Numbered from the stretch's first letter, positions 1 to 8,610 are shown. The stretch is DNA of 64,000 nt from Flavobacterium sp. KACC 22761 (GCF_034058155.1 NZ_CP139148.1:3720001-3784000); one strand, 5' to 3'. Made by a program: numbers and translations. Notes: generated by a model from the letters alone, not told the origin.

Positions 1-635
1 TAAAGTGGACAAATCCGTTGGGTAAATATTCATACAGCGATATAATTGAGGTAAGAGAAGATGGAGGAACTCCGGGATTTTTGCAAGTGATTCGAACTGC
101 TTTGGCTTTGGAACTAAAAGAAAAAATGGGAGTTGAAAACATTGCAGAAAGGGAGAAAGAACTACTAGAGTTTTGTTTTTTTAAACTTCAAAAAATACAA
201 GGATTGTCAATTTTGGGAGATTTAAAAAGCAAGCGAATAGGTTGTGTTTCATTTGTGATCGAAGATATTCACTATAATCTGATTGTAAGACTTTTAAATG
301 ATCGTTTTGGAATTCAGGTTCGTGGCGGTTGGTCATGCGCGAGCACTTATGCGCACTATCTTTTTAATATCGACGAAAAGCGATCAAAGGCCATTACAAC
401 TGAGTTGCTTCAGAAAAACCAGACGAATAAACCAGGCTGGGTTCGTTTGTCGCTTCATCCAATAATGACAAATGAAGAGCTTTCCTTTATTTGTAATGCA
501 ATTCAGCAAGTGGCTTCAAATTATAAAAAATGGCAAAAAGATTATGAGTATAATCCTGTGACAAATGAGTTTGAAAATCCTAGAATTCAAGATACAATTG
601 CAAGAGAAGTTAAGGAATGGTTTGATTTGGAATAG
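1..635 (+). CDS. Class V aminotransferase (cysteine desulfurase/selenocysteine lyase-like), 5'-truncated
   Basis: The reading frame is open from the first bases of the window (…KWTNPLGKYSYS…), so only the C-terminal ~210 residues are present and the PLP-binding lysine lies upstream of the window. The visible part matches the small domain of fold-type I class V aminotransferases: an EVREDGGTPGF segment, a hydrophobic beta-alpha core, and a loop with RGGWSCAS, where NifS/CsdA-like proteins carry a cysteine. The family is PLP-dependent and often handles sulfur amino acids; substrate cannot be told from this piece. The methionine importer genes follow on the same strand, which fits a sulfur theme. 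An apparent TTG start at position 18 is internal to the gene and not a true start. Confidence 0.8.
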   Translation, partial: KWTNPLGKYSYSDIIEVREDGGTPGFLQVIRTALALELKEKMGVENIAEREKELLEFCFFKLQKIQGLSILGDLKSKRIGCVSFVIEDIHYNLIVRLLNDRFGIQVRGGWSCASTYAHYLFNIDEKRSKAITTELLQKNQTNKPGWVRLSLHPIMTNEELSFICNAIQQVASNYKKWQKDYEYNPVTNEFENPRIQDTIAREVKEWFDLE

Positions 636-700
636 ATTTTTTGAAATGGATTAATAAAATAATCTATTATTTTGATAGGGTAATGAAAGTTTTTGTCGTT

Positions 701-735
701 TTTGTACTGAAATTGAAAATAACTCTTTAAATTTG
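701..735 (+). promoter_or_regulatory. Bacteroidota-type promoter for the metNIQ leader
   Basis: TAAATTTG at 728-735 is an exact match to the Bacteroidota -7 box TAnnTTTG. A TTTG at 701-704 is a possible -33 box, with a slightly long 23-bp spacer. Transcription would start near 740-742, only a few bases before the leader ORF ATG at 744, so that ORF would have almost no 5' untranslated region. The boxes are seen; the start site is inferred. Confidence 0.5.
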
Positions 736-743
736 CAACCACA

Positions 744-839
744 ATGAGAAAAAACGACCAGAATATGAAGAATTATTACAACAGCAATATGATGTGCTGT
801 AAAAGTGTAATGCAATTCATTGAGCTGGCTTCGATATAA
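744..839 (+). CDS. Met/Cys-rich leader peptide upstream of metNIQ
   Basis: An ORF of 31 codons runs from ATG 744 to TAA 837-839. An in-frame second ATG lies at 765. The peptide contains the run SNMMCCKSV, that is two methionine codons followed directly by two cysteine codons (789-800), and five methionines in 31 residues. It is followed after about 20 bases by a Rho-independent terminator and then metN. This is the geometry of an amino-acid-responsive leader peptide: slow decoding of Met/Cys codons would alter folding of the RNA ahead of the terminator. The segment GGCTT at 827-831, inside the last codons, can pair with AAGCC at 862-866 in the 5' arm of the terminator, a possible but short antiterminator. 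Function is inferred; I do not know of a described counterpart in this group. Confidence 0.6.
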   Translation: MRKNDQNMKNYYNSNMMCCKSVMQFIELASI

Positions 840-857
840 AATGATATTATTTATTGC

Positions 858-896
858 AAAAAAGCCTTTCATGAACAATTGAAAGGCTTTTTTGTT
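858..896 (+). terminator. Rho-independent terminator/attenuator before metN
   Basis: AAAAAAGCCTTTC (858-870) and GAAAGGCTTTTTT (881-893) form a 13-bp stem around a 10-base loop, ending in a T-tract. It lies between the leader ORF and metN on the same strand, with no other gene to end there, so it most likely acts as a conditional terminator. A TTG start proposed at 879 for metN would lie in this stem and is rejected. Confidence 0.8.
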
Positions 897-914
897 TTTA
901 ACCCTAATTACGAA

Positions 915-1946
915 ATGATTGAATTAAAAAATGTAACCAAAACTTTTCACCAGAAAGATAGAGTTGTAACGGCTTTGTCTGATGTCTCGTTGAGAGTTCC
1001 GCCGGGGAAAATTTTTGGTGTTATTGGAACTTCGGGTGCGGGAAAAAGTACCTTGATCCGTTGTGTGAATTTGTTGGAAAGACCAACTTCGGGTGAAATT
1101 ATTGTGGATGGAAAGGCTTTGATGCAGTTATCAAATGCTGAATTGGCAATTGAAAGAAGAGAAATCGGAATGATTTTTCAGCATTTCAATTTATTGTCTT
1201 CTCGAACTGTTTTCGAAAATGTTGCATTTCCATTGGAATTGGCCGGAACTTCAAAAAGCGAAATCAAAACTCGCGTTTTAGAATTATTAGAATTGGTTGG
1301 TTTGGCAGAAAAAGCAAACGATTATCCAGCAAGTCTTTCGGGTGGGCAAAAACAAAGAGTTGCGATTGCGAGAACTTTGGCCAATAATCCAAAAGTATTA
1401 TTGTGTGATGAAGCAACAAGCGCTCTGGATCCTGCAACAACGCGTTCGATTTTGAATTTATTGAAAGACATCAACAAACGTTTGAATATTACCATTTTGC
1501 TGATTACGCATCAAATGGAAGTGGTAAAATCAATTTGTGATGAAGTTGCGGTCATTAGCCACGGAAAATTAATAGAACAAGGAAGTGTGGGAGAAATTTT
1601 TGCCGACCCAAAGCATGAATTGACCAAGGAATTCATTTCGTCTTCTCTGCATATTGAAGTTCCATCGGTTTATCAGGAAAAGTTGCAAAAAGAAGATAAC
1701 GGAAATCTGAATCCGTTATTGAAACTGGAAATGACAGGAAAATCGGTTAACGAGCCTGTAATTTCAGAAGTTTCAAGACTTTTTGATACTGATTTCAAGA
1801 TTGTTAGCGCACAAATGGATCAAGCAGGCGAGGTTAATTTTGGCGTTATGTTGATCGAACTTTCAGGAAAACGCGAAAATTATAACGCAGCGATTCAATA
1901 TTTTAATTCAAAACACATTAAAACAGAAATTATAGGTTATGTCTGA
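915..1946 (+). CDS. metN: Methionine ABC importer ATP-binding protein MetN
   Basis: A 343-residue ABC ATPase, the length of E. coli MetN. Walker [11 protein letters not shown]-loop IFQHF, signature LSGGQ, Walker [12 protein letters not shown] and H-loop ITHQM are all intact. After the ATPase domain the last ~80 residues (from about [10 protein letters not shown]) form the NIL/ACT-like domain by which MetN senses methionine and inhibits transport. The ATG at 915 ([11 protein letters not shown]) is chosen because the upstream in-frame TTG sits in the terminator stem. Its 3' end overlaps metI by 8 bases, indicating translational coupling. It drives uptake of D/L-methionine across the inner membrane with MetI and MetQ. 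Regulation is probably by the leader ORF and attenuator just upstream. Confidence 0.95.
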   Translation: MIELKNVTKTFHQKDRVVTALSDVSLRVPPGKIFGVIGTSGAGKSTLIRCVNLLERPTSGEIIVDGKALMQLSNAELAIERREIGMIFQHFNLLSSRTVFENVAFPLELAGTSKSEIKTRVLELLELVGLAEKANDYPASLSGGQKQRVAIARTLANNPKVLLCDEATSALDPATTRSILNLLKDINKRLNITILLITHQMEVVKSICDEVAVISHGKLIEQGSVGEIFADPKHELTKEFISSSLHIEVPSVYQEKLQKEDNGNLNPLLKLEMTGKSVNEPVISEVSRLFDTDFKIVSAQMDQAGEVNFGVMLIELSGKRENYNAAIQYFNSKHIKTEIIGYV

Positions 1947-2592
1947 TTCAATTATAGATTTATTAGTAAAAGGAACTTGGGAAACCATTGTTATGACTTT
2001 TGTTTCTGGATTTTTCGGGTTTTTAATTGGCCTTCCAACCGGAATTTTGCTTTTTCTTACGCGTAAAAACCAAATTTTGGAACAACCGGTTTTAAATAGA
2101 GTTTTATCTGTTTTGGTAAATGTTTTTCGTTCCATTCCATTCATTATTTTAATTGTTTGGATGATTCCGTTTACACGCGCTATTGTAGGAACTTCTATTG
2201 GGGTTAGTGCGGCATTAGTTCCGTTGAGTATTGGCGCGGCGCCGTTTATTGCGCGTTTGGTTGAAAACTCTTTGTTGAGTCTTCCTTCAGGATTGATTGA
2301 AGCGGCAAGAGCCTTAGGCGCAACACCTTTTCAAATTGTGTATAAAGTTTTGCTTCCAGAAGCTTTGCCTTCATTAATTAATACGGCTTCAATTACATTA
2401 ATTACGCTTGTAGGTTATTCTGCAATGGGCGGAGCAGTGGGTGCCGGTGGATTAGGACAAGTTGGATATCAGTACGGATATATTGGCTATGATGCGGTGA
2501 CTATGAACTCGGTTTTAGGATTATTGGTGATTTTGGTATTCCTCATCCAGTTTGCAGGAGATCGATTATCAAAGCGTTTCGATCATCGATAG
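1939..2592 (+). CDS. metI: Methionine ABC importer permease MetI
   Basis: A 217-residue inner-membrane permease with about five transmembrane helices. The EAA loop that docks onto the ATPase is visible ([20 protein letters not shown]). Length and the [16 protein letters not shown] segment are typical of MetI. The ATG overlaps the end of metN by 8 bases. It forms the translocation channel of the MetNIQ methionine importer. Confidence 0.95.
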   Translation: MSDSIIDLLVKGTWETIVMTFVSGFFGFLIGLPTGILLFLTRKNQILEQPVLNRVLSVLVNVFRSIPFIILIVWMIPFTRAIVGTSIGVSAALVPLSIGAAPFIARLVENSLLSLPSGLIEAARALGATPFQIVYKVLLPEALPSLINTASITLITLVGYSAMGGAVGAGGLGQVGYQYGYIGYDAVTMNSVLGLLVILVFLIQFAGDRLSKRFDHR

Positions 2593-2640
2593 GAATTACG
2601 AGTTATGAATTATGAGTTATGAGTTAGAACCTGAAACTTG
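2593..2640. repeat. Degenerate short tandem repeat between metI and metQ
   Basis: The metI-metQ gap holds imperfect tandem copies of a unit like ATTATGAGTT (ATTACGAGTT, ATTATGAGTT, ATGAGTT) and then similar ACCTGAAACTTGAAACTGAAC units. It looks like a simple-sequence insertion inside the operon. No promoter or hairpin was recognised in it. Confidence 0.5.
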
Positions 2641-2668
2641 AAACTGAACATTAAAAATTAATATATAA

Positions 2669-3487
2669 ATGAAAAACAAACTAAATATTTTAAGAACAGC
2701 CGGAGTTTTGGCTTTGGCGATTGTGTTATCAAATTGCGGAAAAGAAAAAAATAATGATCCGCATTTTATAAAAGTAGGTGTTGCTTCGGGGCCAGAATTA
2801 AAAGTGGCGGAAGCAGCAAAAAAAGTAGCAAAAGAAAAATTCGGATTAGAAGTAGAATTGGTTTCTTTCAACGATTATGTTATCCCAAATGAAGCGTTGA
2901 GCCAAGGCGATATCGATGCGAACGCTTTTCAGCATAAACCTTATTTAGATGAGCAATCTAAGCAAAGAGGTTATAAATTGGCAATCATCGGAAAAACATT
3001 TGTTTATCCAATTGCAGCTTATTCTAAAAAGATAAAAAACCTTTCAGAATTGAAAAACGAAAGCACAATTATTATTCCGAATGACCCAACAAACGGAGGA
3101 CGTTCTTTATTGCTTTTGCAAAAAAATGGTTTATTGAAATTGAAAGATGGAGTTGGTTTATTGCCGAAAGTAACAGATATTATTAGCAATCCTAAAAACT
3201 TAAAAATTTTAGAGTTAGAAGCGCCTCAATTGCCACGTGCTTTAGACGATGCGAATGTTTCTATTGCGATTATCAATAATACATTTGCATCTGCTGCCGG
3301 ATTAGTTCCTTCTCGTGATGCTTTGTTTGTTGAAGATAAAGAATCGCCTTACGTAAATTTGGTGGTGAGCCGCGAAGACAATAAAAACGAAGAGAAAGTA
3401 AAACAGTTTTTGCAGGCTTTTCAATCTCCTGAAGTTGAAAAAGCAGCGGAACAAGAATTTAAAGGTGGAGCGGTAAAAGGCTGGTAA
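2669..3487 (+). CDS. metQ: Methionine-binding lipoprotein MetQ (NlpA family)
   Basis: A 272-residue substrate-binding lipoprotein. The N-terminus has a type II signal peptide with lipobox LSNC (Cys at about residue 23), so the mature protein is lipid-anchored. The body shows NlpA/MetQ features: IKVGVASGPE, a FNDYVIPNEAL segment, DANAFQHKPYL and IPNDPTNGGRSLLLL. It captures methionine for MetNI. It follows metI after 76 bases containing a short repeat, and a terminator follows it, which closes the operon. Confidence 0.95.
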   Translation: MKNKLNILRTAGVLALAIVLSNCGKEKNNDPHFIKVGVASGPELKVAEAAKKVAKEKFGLEVELVSFNDYVIPNEALSQGDIDANAFQHKPYLDEQSKQRGYKLAIIGKTFVYPIAAYSKKIKNLSELKNESTIIIPNDPTNGGRSLLLLQKNGLLKLKDGVGLLPKVTDIISNPKNLKILELEAPQLPRALDDANVSIAIINNTFASAAGLVPSRDALFVEDKESPYVNLVVSREDNKNEEKVKQFLQAFQSPEVEKAAEQEFKGGAVKGW

Positions 3488-3509
3488 TTCAGCGAACTTT
3501 TAAAAATAG

Positions 3510-3553
3510 AAAAGACAGATATGATCAATTATTGATGGTATCTGTCTTTTTTT
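3510..3553 (+). terminator. Terminator of the metNIQ operon
   Basis: AAAAGACAGATA (3510-3521) pairs with TATCTGTCTTTT (3539-3550), a 12-bp stem followed by a T-run. It begins about 20 bases after the metQ stop codon. Confidence 0.85.
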
Positions 3554-3774
3554 ATGATACAAAAAATGAATTAGCTAGATTTTTCTAAAAGAAATAGAAA
3601 GTAAATGAAATAAATTGGAGCTGATTTTTTGTTCAAGCAGAATTTTCAAAAAGAAAGTTATTATCTAACAGAATGACCATTTAAATCTGCTGAAAGCCTA
3701 TGATTGTTTTGGATTTGACTTAAAAAAGCACATTTAACAAAAACGGTTCAACTTAGGTTGTTAAAAAACAAAAG

Positions 3775-3796
3775 GTTTCATTTTATAATATGAAAC
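3775..3796. promoter_or_regulatory. 22-bp palindromic operator-like site (copy 1)
   Basis: GTTTCAT (3775-3781) and ATGAAAC (3790-3796) are perfect inverted arms around an 8-base A/T spacer (TTTATAAT). A near-identical site with the same arm length and spacing lies at 9971-9992 before the efflux operon. Downstream at 3827-3838 is TTTATTCCTCCC, whose reverse complement GGGAGGAATAAA occurs at 10066-10077 near the second site. The pair suggests one regulator for the small gene at 3970 and the efflux operon. The rest of 3554-3969 holds no gene that I could see. Confidence 0.45.
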
Positions 3797-3969
3797 AGAC
3801 TTGTGTTAAAAAAAGATATTTTAAGTTTTATTCCTCCCTAACTTTATAAAATATTTAAATGTATATCGAATTAAAAATAGTTGTTTCTTTTTTTTAGTGA
3901 GCATTTTTTTGATTGTCATTTTGTTTTCACCAAAAACAAGGATTCATTTAATTTTATAAATTGTATAGT

Positions 3970-4221
3970 ATGTCTGTTCCCAAAGAGTTATATAATTTAA
4001 AATTCTCAGAATATTTAGAATCGCTAAAGGTTTTGTATCTAGTAGATGACAATTTTAAGGCAATCTGCGATGATTATTGTTCTAATATGTTAAAAACCGA
4101 AAAGTATAAAAAAAAGTTTGAAAAGTATTTTCAATATAAATTGGAAGCAGAAAATTTAGCTAAAGAATTAGAAGAAGAAATTTTGATTTATCTCATCAGA
4201 AATGGATGGGATAAAAAATAA
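3970..4221 (+). CDS. Small conserved-looking alpha-helical protein, function unknown
   Basis: An 83-residue protein from ATG 3970 (MSVPKELYNLKF…). An upstream in-frame TTG at 3961 is possible but less likely. It has no signal peptide or membrane segment, is rich in Lys/Glu, and its C-terminal half (EKYFQYKLEAENLAKELEEEILIYLI) should form a long amphipathic helix. It stands alone between two terminators, with a 22-bp palindrome about 175 bases upstream. I do not recognise the family. Codon use is like that of its neighbours. Confidence 0.65.
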   Translation: MSVPKELYNLKFSEYLESLKVLYLVDDNFKAICDDYCSNMLKTEKYKKKFEKYFQYKLEAENLAKELEEEILIYLIRNGWDKK

Positions 4222-4263
4222 ATGGTTGTTAGTTTTATTTTTATCAATTGGTTAGTAGTTAGG

Positions 4264-4292
4264 AAAATCCCATTTTAAAATGGGATTTTTTT
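4264..4292 (+). terminator. Terminator after the 83-aa gene
   Basis: AAAATCCCATTTTAAAATGGGATTTTTTT is a near-perfect inverted repeat with a T-tract, about 40 bases after the stop codon at 4221. Confidence 0.85.
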
Positions 4293-4694
4293 ATGCATGC
4301 TTCTCATTAAAATTTAAATACCAGTATTTTTTTAACGATTGTTTAAGCTTTTTCAAAATGAATTTTGCTTCATTTTCTGAAAAAAAGACTCAAAACCCTT
4401 GTTTTTAGGTATCTCGCATATCTTTTTTAAGATATTTTTTTCGGTTGCAAATTATAAATTGAAACAAAAATATTTAATCATCATTCATTTTACTTTGTAA
4501 TTTTATCATGATTTTGACATATTGTATTGAAAATCAAATATTTCAAGTGATTAGTAAATTTTAATTAGTAAGATTTATGTTATACTAAGTTTTGTAAAGG
4601 CTAGAAAAAAGCCCCATCCATAAAGAAAGACAGTTTTAAGTTATTTTCATTTTTAAAATCCCTCAAAATAAATATAAATTAAACTAAAATCATT
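4293..4694 (+). promoter_or_regulatory. Long 5' region of the Asn/Asp catabolic operon
   Basis: About 400 bases contain no credible ORF. Two things can be seen: a hairpin ATATCTT-TTTT-AAGATAT at 4418-4435 followed by a T-run (a weak terminator), and a possible -7 box TAAGTTTTG at 4586-4594, one base longer than the TAnnTTTG consensus. If that box is used, the operon has a leader of roughly 100 bases. No known riboswitch was recognised. Confidence 0.35.
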
Positions 4695-5921
4695 ATGAAA
4701 AAAAAGTGTTTGCGTATGGTCAAGATTAGATGTCTGGCCATTGTTGCCAGCTTTCTAACCATAAATCTCATGCATGGCCAGGATGATGGAGCAAAAAAGA
4801 GCATGGAAATCTATGGTTTCATTATGACCGATATTGGTTATAATTTTAATCAGATTCAATCCGATTGGTACGATGTTGTCCGACCAACAAAACTGCCATC
4901 TTACAAAGATCAATACGGCCCGGACGGGAATTATTATGCATCTGTGCGCCAAACAAGATTTGGAATCAAAAATTATTTTGATACCGGAATTGGCGAATTA
5001 AAAACACAATTTGAATTTGAATTGTTTGGAACTGGAGTTGATGCTGGTCAAACTACATTCCGTTTGCGTCATGCTTATGCTGAATTAGGCAAATTTGGAG
5101 CTGGACAAACTTGGAGCCCGTTCATGGATATTGATGTTTTTCCAAATACATTAGAATATTGGGGCCCAACCGGAATGGTGTTTTTTAGAAACATTCAAAT
5201 TCGTTATATGCCAATTCAAGGTGATACTCGTTTGACAATTGCGTTAGAAAGACCAGGGGCAAGTGCTGATCAGGGAATTTATGCAGATCGTATCGAACTT
5301 CAAGGTGTAAAAGCAAGATTTCCGTTTCCAGATTTATCTGCAGAATATCGCCACGCATTCAATTGGGGGTATCTTGAGTTAGCAGGTATCTTAAGAAAAA
5401 TTGAATGGAAAGATCAAAACAATGACCAATATGATTTATCAGGTGATGCACTTGGATGGGGTTTGAATTTGAGTACGAATGTCAAATTTGGCAAAAATGA
5501 TGTTTTCAGAGGACAGGTCGTTTACGGAGAAGGAATCCAGAACTACATGAATGATGCTCCTGTTGATATCGGAATTGAAAACACAGGGAACCCAACAAGG
5601 CCTGTAAAAGGTGTTGCACTGCCTTTGCTTGGAGTAGTCGCTTTTCTTGATCATTCCTGGAACGACAAATTCACAAGTTCAATAGGTTATTCAATGATTG
5701 ACATTGATAACTCTAATGCAATGACTAATGATGCCTTCAAAAAAGGCCAATATATTGTTGGAAATGTACTTTATTCACCAGCAAAAAACTGCTTAATTGG
5801 TGGAGAATTTCAATGGGGAGACCGAGATAACTTTAGAGACGGCTGGAGCACTTCGATCACAAAAGTGCAGTTTTCATTTAAATACAATTTCTCAGAAACA
5901 TTTTATAGAAAAAATCAATAG
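4695..5921 (+). CDS. DcaP-family outer-membrane porin
   Basis: A 408-residue protein with an N-terminal signal peptide ending near NLMHGQ. After a short spacer it begins with the MEIYGFIMTDIGYNFNQ segment typical of DcaP-like trimeric porins, followed by alternating beta-strand segments (RQTRFGIKN, TQFEFELFG, TTFRLRHAYAELG, KFGAGQTWSPFMD). The C-terminus ends in a strand (KVQFSFKYNFSETFY). DcaP proteins admit small anionic compounds such as dicarboxylates. It is first in an operon with exported aspartase and exported asparaginase, so I infer that it lets Asn/Asp, or peptides holding them, into the periplasm. Confidence 0.85.
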   Translation: MKKKCLRMVKIRCLAIVASFLTINLMHGQDDGAKKSMEIYGFIMTDIGYNFNQIQSDWYDVVRPTKLPSYKDQYGPDGNYYASVRQTRFGIKNYFDTGIGELKTQFEFELFGTGVDAGQTTFRLRHAYAELGKFGAGQTWSPFMDIDVFPNTLEYWGPTGMVFFRNIQIRYMPIQGDTRLTIALERPGASADQGIYADRIELQGVKARFPFPDLSAEYRHAFNWGYLELAGILRKIEWKDQNNDQYDLSGDALGWGLNLSTNVKFGKNDVFRGQVVYGEGIQNYMNDAPVDIGIENTGNPTRPVKGVALPLLGVVAFLDHSWNDKFTSSIGYSMIDIDNSNAMTNDAFKKGQYIVGNVLYSPAKNCLIGGEFQWGDRDNFRDGWSTSITKVQFSFKYNFSETFYRKNQ

Positions 5922-5968
5922 CTGATAGTTATTGAACGTGCCAATAAAAACAAAAAAAAATAGAAAAC

Positions 5969-7417
5969 ATGTATAAAAAAATACAATACATAATACTGTG
6001 CGGTTTTTGTATTACTTCTCTAAAAGCTCAAACCAGAACTGAAAAAGATCTTTTGGGTGAAAAGCAAATTCCTGCAAATGCGTACTACGGAGTCCAAACG
6101 GCTCGTGCATTAGAGAATTTTCAGATTAGTGGCATGACAACACAGTTTTATCCCGATTATGTTAGAGCATTTGCTATGGTAAAATTAGCGGCTGCTCGGG
6201 CGAATGCTGATGTAGGCCGACTAAAGAAAGACAGACTTGCAGCGATTGAAAAAGCATGCCAAGCTGTTATTGACGGAAAATACCACGACCAATTTCTAGT
6301 GGATTTGTACCAAGGTGGCGCAGGAACGTCTGCAAATATGAACGTTAACGAAGTTCTTGCCAATATCGCTTTAGAAATGAGTGGACACAAAAAAGGAGAA
6401 TATCAATATATTGAACCTCATGATGACTTGAACATGGGACAATCTACAAATGATGTTTATCCGACCGCTATAAAAGTAGCTTTGTTGCTTCATAATGATA
6501 AATTGATAAAAGAAGCCGATTTGCTTGCTCAAGCTTTCCACAAAAAAGGAGACGAGTTCAAAGATGCCTTAAAAATGGGGCGCACAGAAGGACAAGATGC
6601 TGTTCCGATGACGGTTGGACAGGAATTTCATGCTTTTGGAAATCAATTAGATGCTGAAGTAAACACACTACGTAAAGTTGAAGTTTTTTTATGCGAACAA
6701 AATATGGGAGCTACCGCTATTGGAACAGGAATTACAGCTTCGCCGGGCTATGCTGAAAAAGTTGCGACACATCTGGCCAAAATCACAGGAAAGCCAATTG
6801 TAATGAGCAAGGACCTTATCGCCGCTACAACCAGTCAACAAGGATTTGTACTGTATTCATCTGCGCTAAAAAGCATGGCGGTTGCTGTGTCTAAAATAAG
6901 CAGTGACCTTATCATTTTGACTTCTGGTCCTCGTACAGGTATTTTTGAAATCAATTTGCCAGCACTTCAGCCGGGATCTTCAATTATGCCAGGAAAAGTT
7001 AATCCTGTGATGCCAGAACTTATGAATCAGCTTTGCTTTAAAGTAATGGGGAATGATCTTACGGTGACACTCGCAGCGCATTCTGGTTTGCTTCAATTAA
7101 ATGCTTACGAGCCTATTGAAGCCATTGCAATGATGGAATCGCAAGGATTATTTTTTAAATCTTTCCCTTTATTCAGAAAAAATTGTATTGAAGGTATTAC
7201 TCTAAACAAGGATGTCTTGAACAATTATATGGAAAGAAGTGTGGGTATTGTTACAGCTCTAAATCCGGTGTTGGGTTATGAAAAAACAACAGAGCTGGCT
7301 AAAGAAGCACTTGCAACTAACAAAGGAATTCTCGAGCTTATTCGTGAAAAGAAATTGCTGACAGAGGATCAAATCAAAAAGCTTTTGGATCCTGCAAGCT
7401 TGACAGGACAAAAATAA
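5969..7417 (+). CDS. aspA: Aspartate ammonia-lyase with an export signal
   Basis: A 482-residue member of the fumarase/aspartase superfamily that converts aspartate to fumarate and ammonia. The signature GSSIMPGKVNP sits at about residues 335-345. GTSANMNVNEV and QSTNDVYPTA, both active-site segments, are present. The conserved start of cytosolic aspartase (EDLLGxxxxPxxAYYG) appears here as EKDLLGEKQIPANAYYGVQ, but is preceded by about 21 extra residues that form a signal peptide (KKIQYIILCGFCITSLKAQ). Export to the periplasm is therefore likely, which is unusual for this enzyme. It lies 47 bases after the porin and 24 bases before an exported asparaginase. Aspartase versus fumarase is decided by the neighbours and by the QSTNDVYPTA/GSSIMPGKVNP pattern. 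Confidence 0.9.
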   Translation: MYKKIQYIILCGFCITSLKAQTRTEKDLLGEKQIPANAYYGVQTARALENFQISGMTTQFYPDYVRAFAMVKLAAARANADVGRLKKDRLAAIEKACQAVIDGKYHDQFLVDLYQGGAGTSANMNVNEVLANIALEMSGHKKGEYQYIEPHDDLNMGQSTNDVYPTAIKVALLLHNDKLIKEADLLAQAFHKKGDEFKDALKMGRTEGQDAVPMTVGQEFHAFGNQLDAEVNTLRKVEVFLCEQNMGATAIGTGITASPGYAEKVATHLAKITGKPIVMSKDLIAATTSQQGFVLYSSALKSMAVAVSKISSDLIILTSGPRTGIFEINLPALQPGSSIMPGKVNPVMPELMNQLCFKVMGNDLTVTLAAHSGLLQLNAYEPIEAIAMMESQGLFFKSFPLFRKNCIEGITLNKDVLNNYMERSVGIVTALNPVLGYEKTTELAKEALATNKGILELIREKKLLTEDQIKKLLDPASLTGQK

Positions 7418-7441
7418 CATCAACTTAAAAAGTAAAAAAAT

Positions 7442-8509
7442 ATGAAATCAAATGTAAATTTTTATAAAAGAATGCTTCTTTTGGTGATGTTGTCACTAAG
7501 CATCAGCATGTTTGGACAAGCAAAACCTAAAGTTCTTATTTTGGCAACAGGAGGTACTATTGCCGGAGCTGCAAAAAGTGGCGTGCAATCAGGTTATACT
7601 TCTGGTCAAGTTACTATTGATGCCATGGTAAATGCAGTTCCAGATGCACTGAAACTGGCCGACATCAAAGGCGAGCAGATTTCAAATGTGGGATCTCAGG
7701 ATATGTCTTTTGAAATCATGCTGAAATTAGCTAATAGAATCAATGAATTGGCTTCCAGCAAAGATGTTGACGGTTTTGTAATCACTCACGGAACAGATAC
7801 AATGGAGGAAACTGCCTATTTTTTAAATCTTGTTACAAAAACAGATAAGCCTGTTGTACTTGTGGGGTCAATGCGTCCTTCAACAGCAATCAGCGCCGAT
7901 GGACCTTTGAATTTGTATAATGCAATTGCAGTGGCTGCAGATCCTAACGCTAAAGGTCATGGTGTACTTTTGGTTATGAACGATTGGATTCATTCTGCAC
8001 AATCATTGACAAAAGTAAGTACGACTGCTGTTCAGACTTTTATGTCTCCAATTCGTGGACTTATTGGAACAACGGCATATGGAGTAAATGATTTTTACCA
8101 TTATCCAGATCAAAAATTTGGAAAAACCTCTGAATTTGATGTAAAAGGAGTAACAACGTTTCCTCGCGTAGATATTATTTATGCTGATGCCGATATGAAA
8201 CCAGATTTGATTGATGCTTCTATTGAAAAAGGCGCAAAAGGAATCGTAATTGCAGGAGTTGGAAACGGAAATATGAACAAAGCATCGCTTGATGCCTGTG
8301 CCAGAGCCAGCAAAAAAGGAATTATCGTAGTGCGAAGCACTCGTGTTGCGACAGGCATAGTGGGGCGAAATGTAGAATGCAACGATGATGAATTAGGCCT
8401 TATCGCATCTTACGGATTAAACCCGCAAAAAGCTAGAATTTTATTGACCGTTGCTTTGCTCAAGCAAAGAAAACTTGATGAACTTCAAAAAATATTCATG
8501 GACTATTAA
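7442..8509 (+). CDS. ansB: Type II (periplasmic) L-asparaginase
   Basis: A 355-residue asparaginase with signal peptide (LLLVMLSLSISMFGQ). Both catalytic motifs are present: ATGGTIAGAA with the first threonine, and THGTDTMEETAYFL with the second Thr-Asp pair. The lysine region reads SLTKVSTTAVQTF, as in E. coli AnsB. It hydrolyses asparagine, and often glutamine, to aspartate and ammonia in the periplasm. It is last in the porin-aspartase-asparaginase operon, so its product can feed the exported aspartase. Confidence 0.95.
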   Translation: MKSNVNFYKRMLLLVMLSLSISMFGQAKPKVLILATGGTIAGAAKSGVQSGYTSGQVTIDAMVNAVPDALKLADIKGEQISNVGSQDMSFEIMLKLANRINELASSKDVDGFVITHGTDTMEETAYFLNLVTKTDKPVVLVGSMRPSTAISADGPLNLYNAIAVAADPNAKGHGVLLVMNDWIHSAQSLTKVSTTAVQTFMSPIRGLIGTTAYGVNDFYHYPDQKFGKTSEFDVKGVTTFPRVDIIYADADMKPDLIDASIEKGAKGIVIAGVGNGNMNKASLDACARASKKGIIVVRSTRVATGIVGRNVECNDDELGLIASYGLNPQKARILLTVALLKQRKLDELQKIFMDY

Positions 8510-8610
8510 AACTAGTCACAAAAAATATAATTGAGTTTGGTTTGACTTTAATCTTGAAGTTAAACCTGCTCATTTTTGAAGTATGAAAAGTTTTTAATGC
8601 AAAATCATTG

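Noticed and set aside
651..878. Minus-strand 75-codon ORF before metN
   Set aside because: It covers the metNIQ promoter, leader ORF and terminator on the other strand, has no typical protein character and reads partly through the terminator stem.
660..900. SAM-type riboswitch before metN
   Set aside because: No SAM-I, SAM-II or SAM-III-like core could be made out by eye; the short leader ORF with terminator explains the region better. A covariance-model search would settle it.
879..914. TTG start for metN at 879
   Set aside because: It lies inside the 3' arm of the terminator; ATG 915 gives a MetN of standard length and start.
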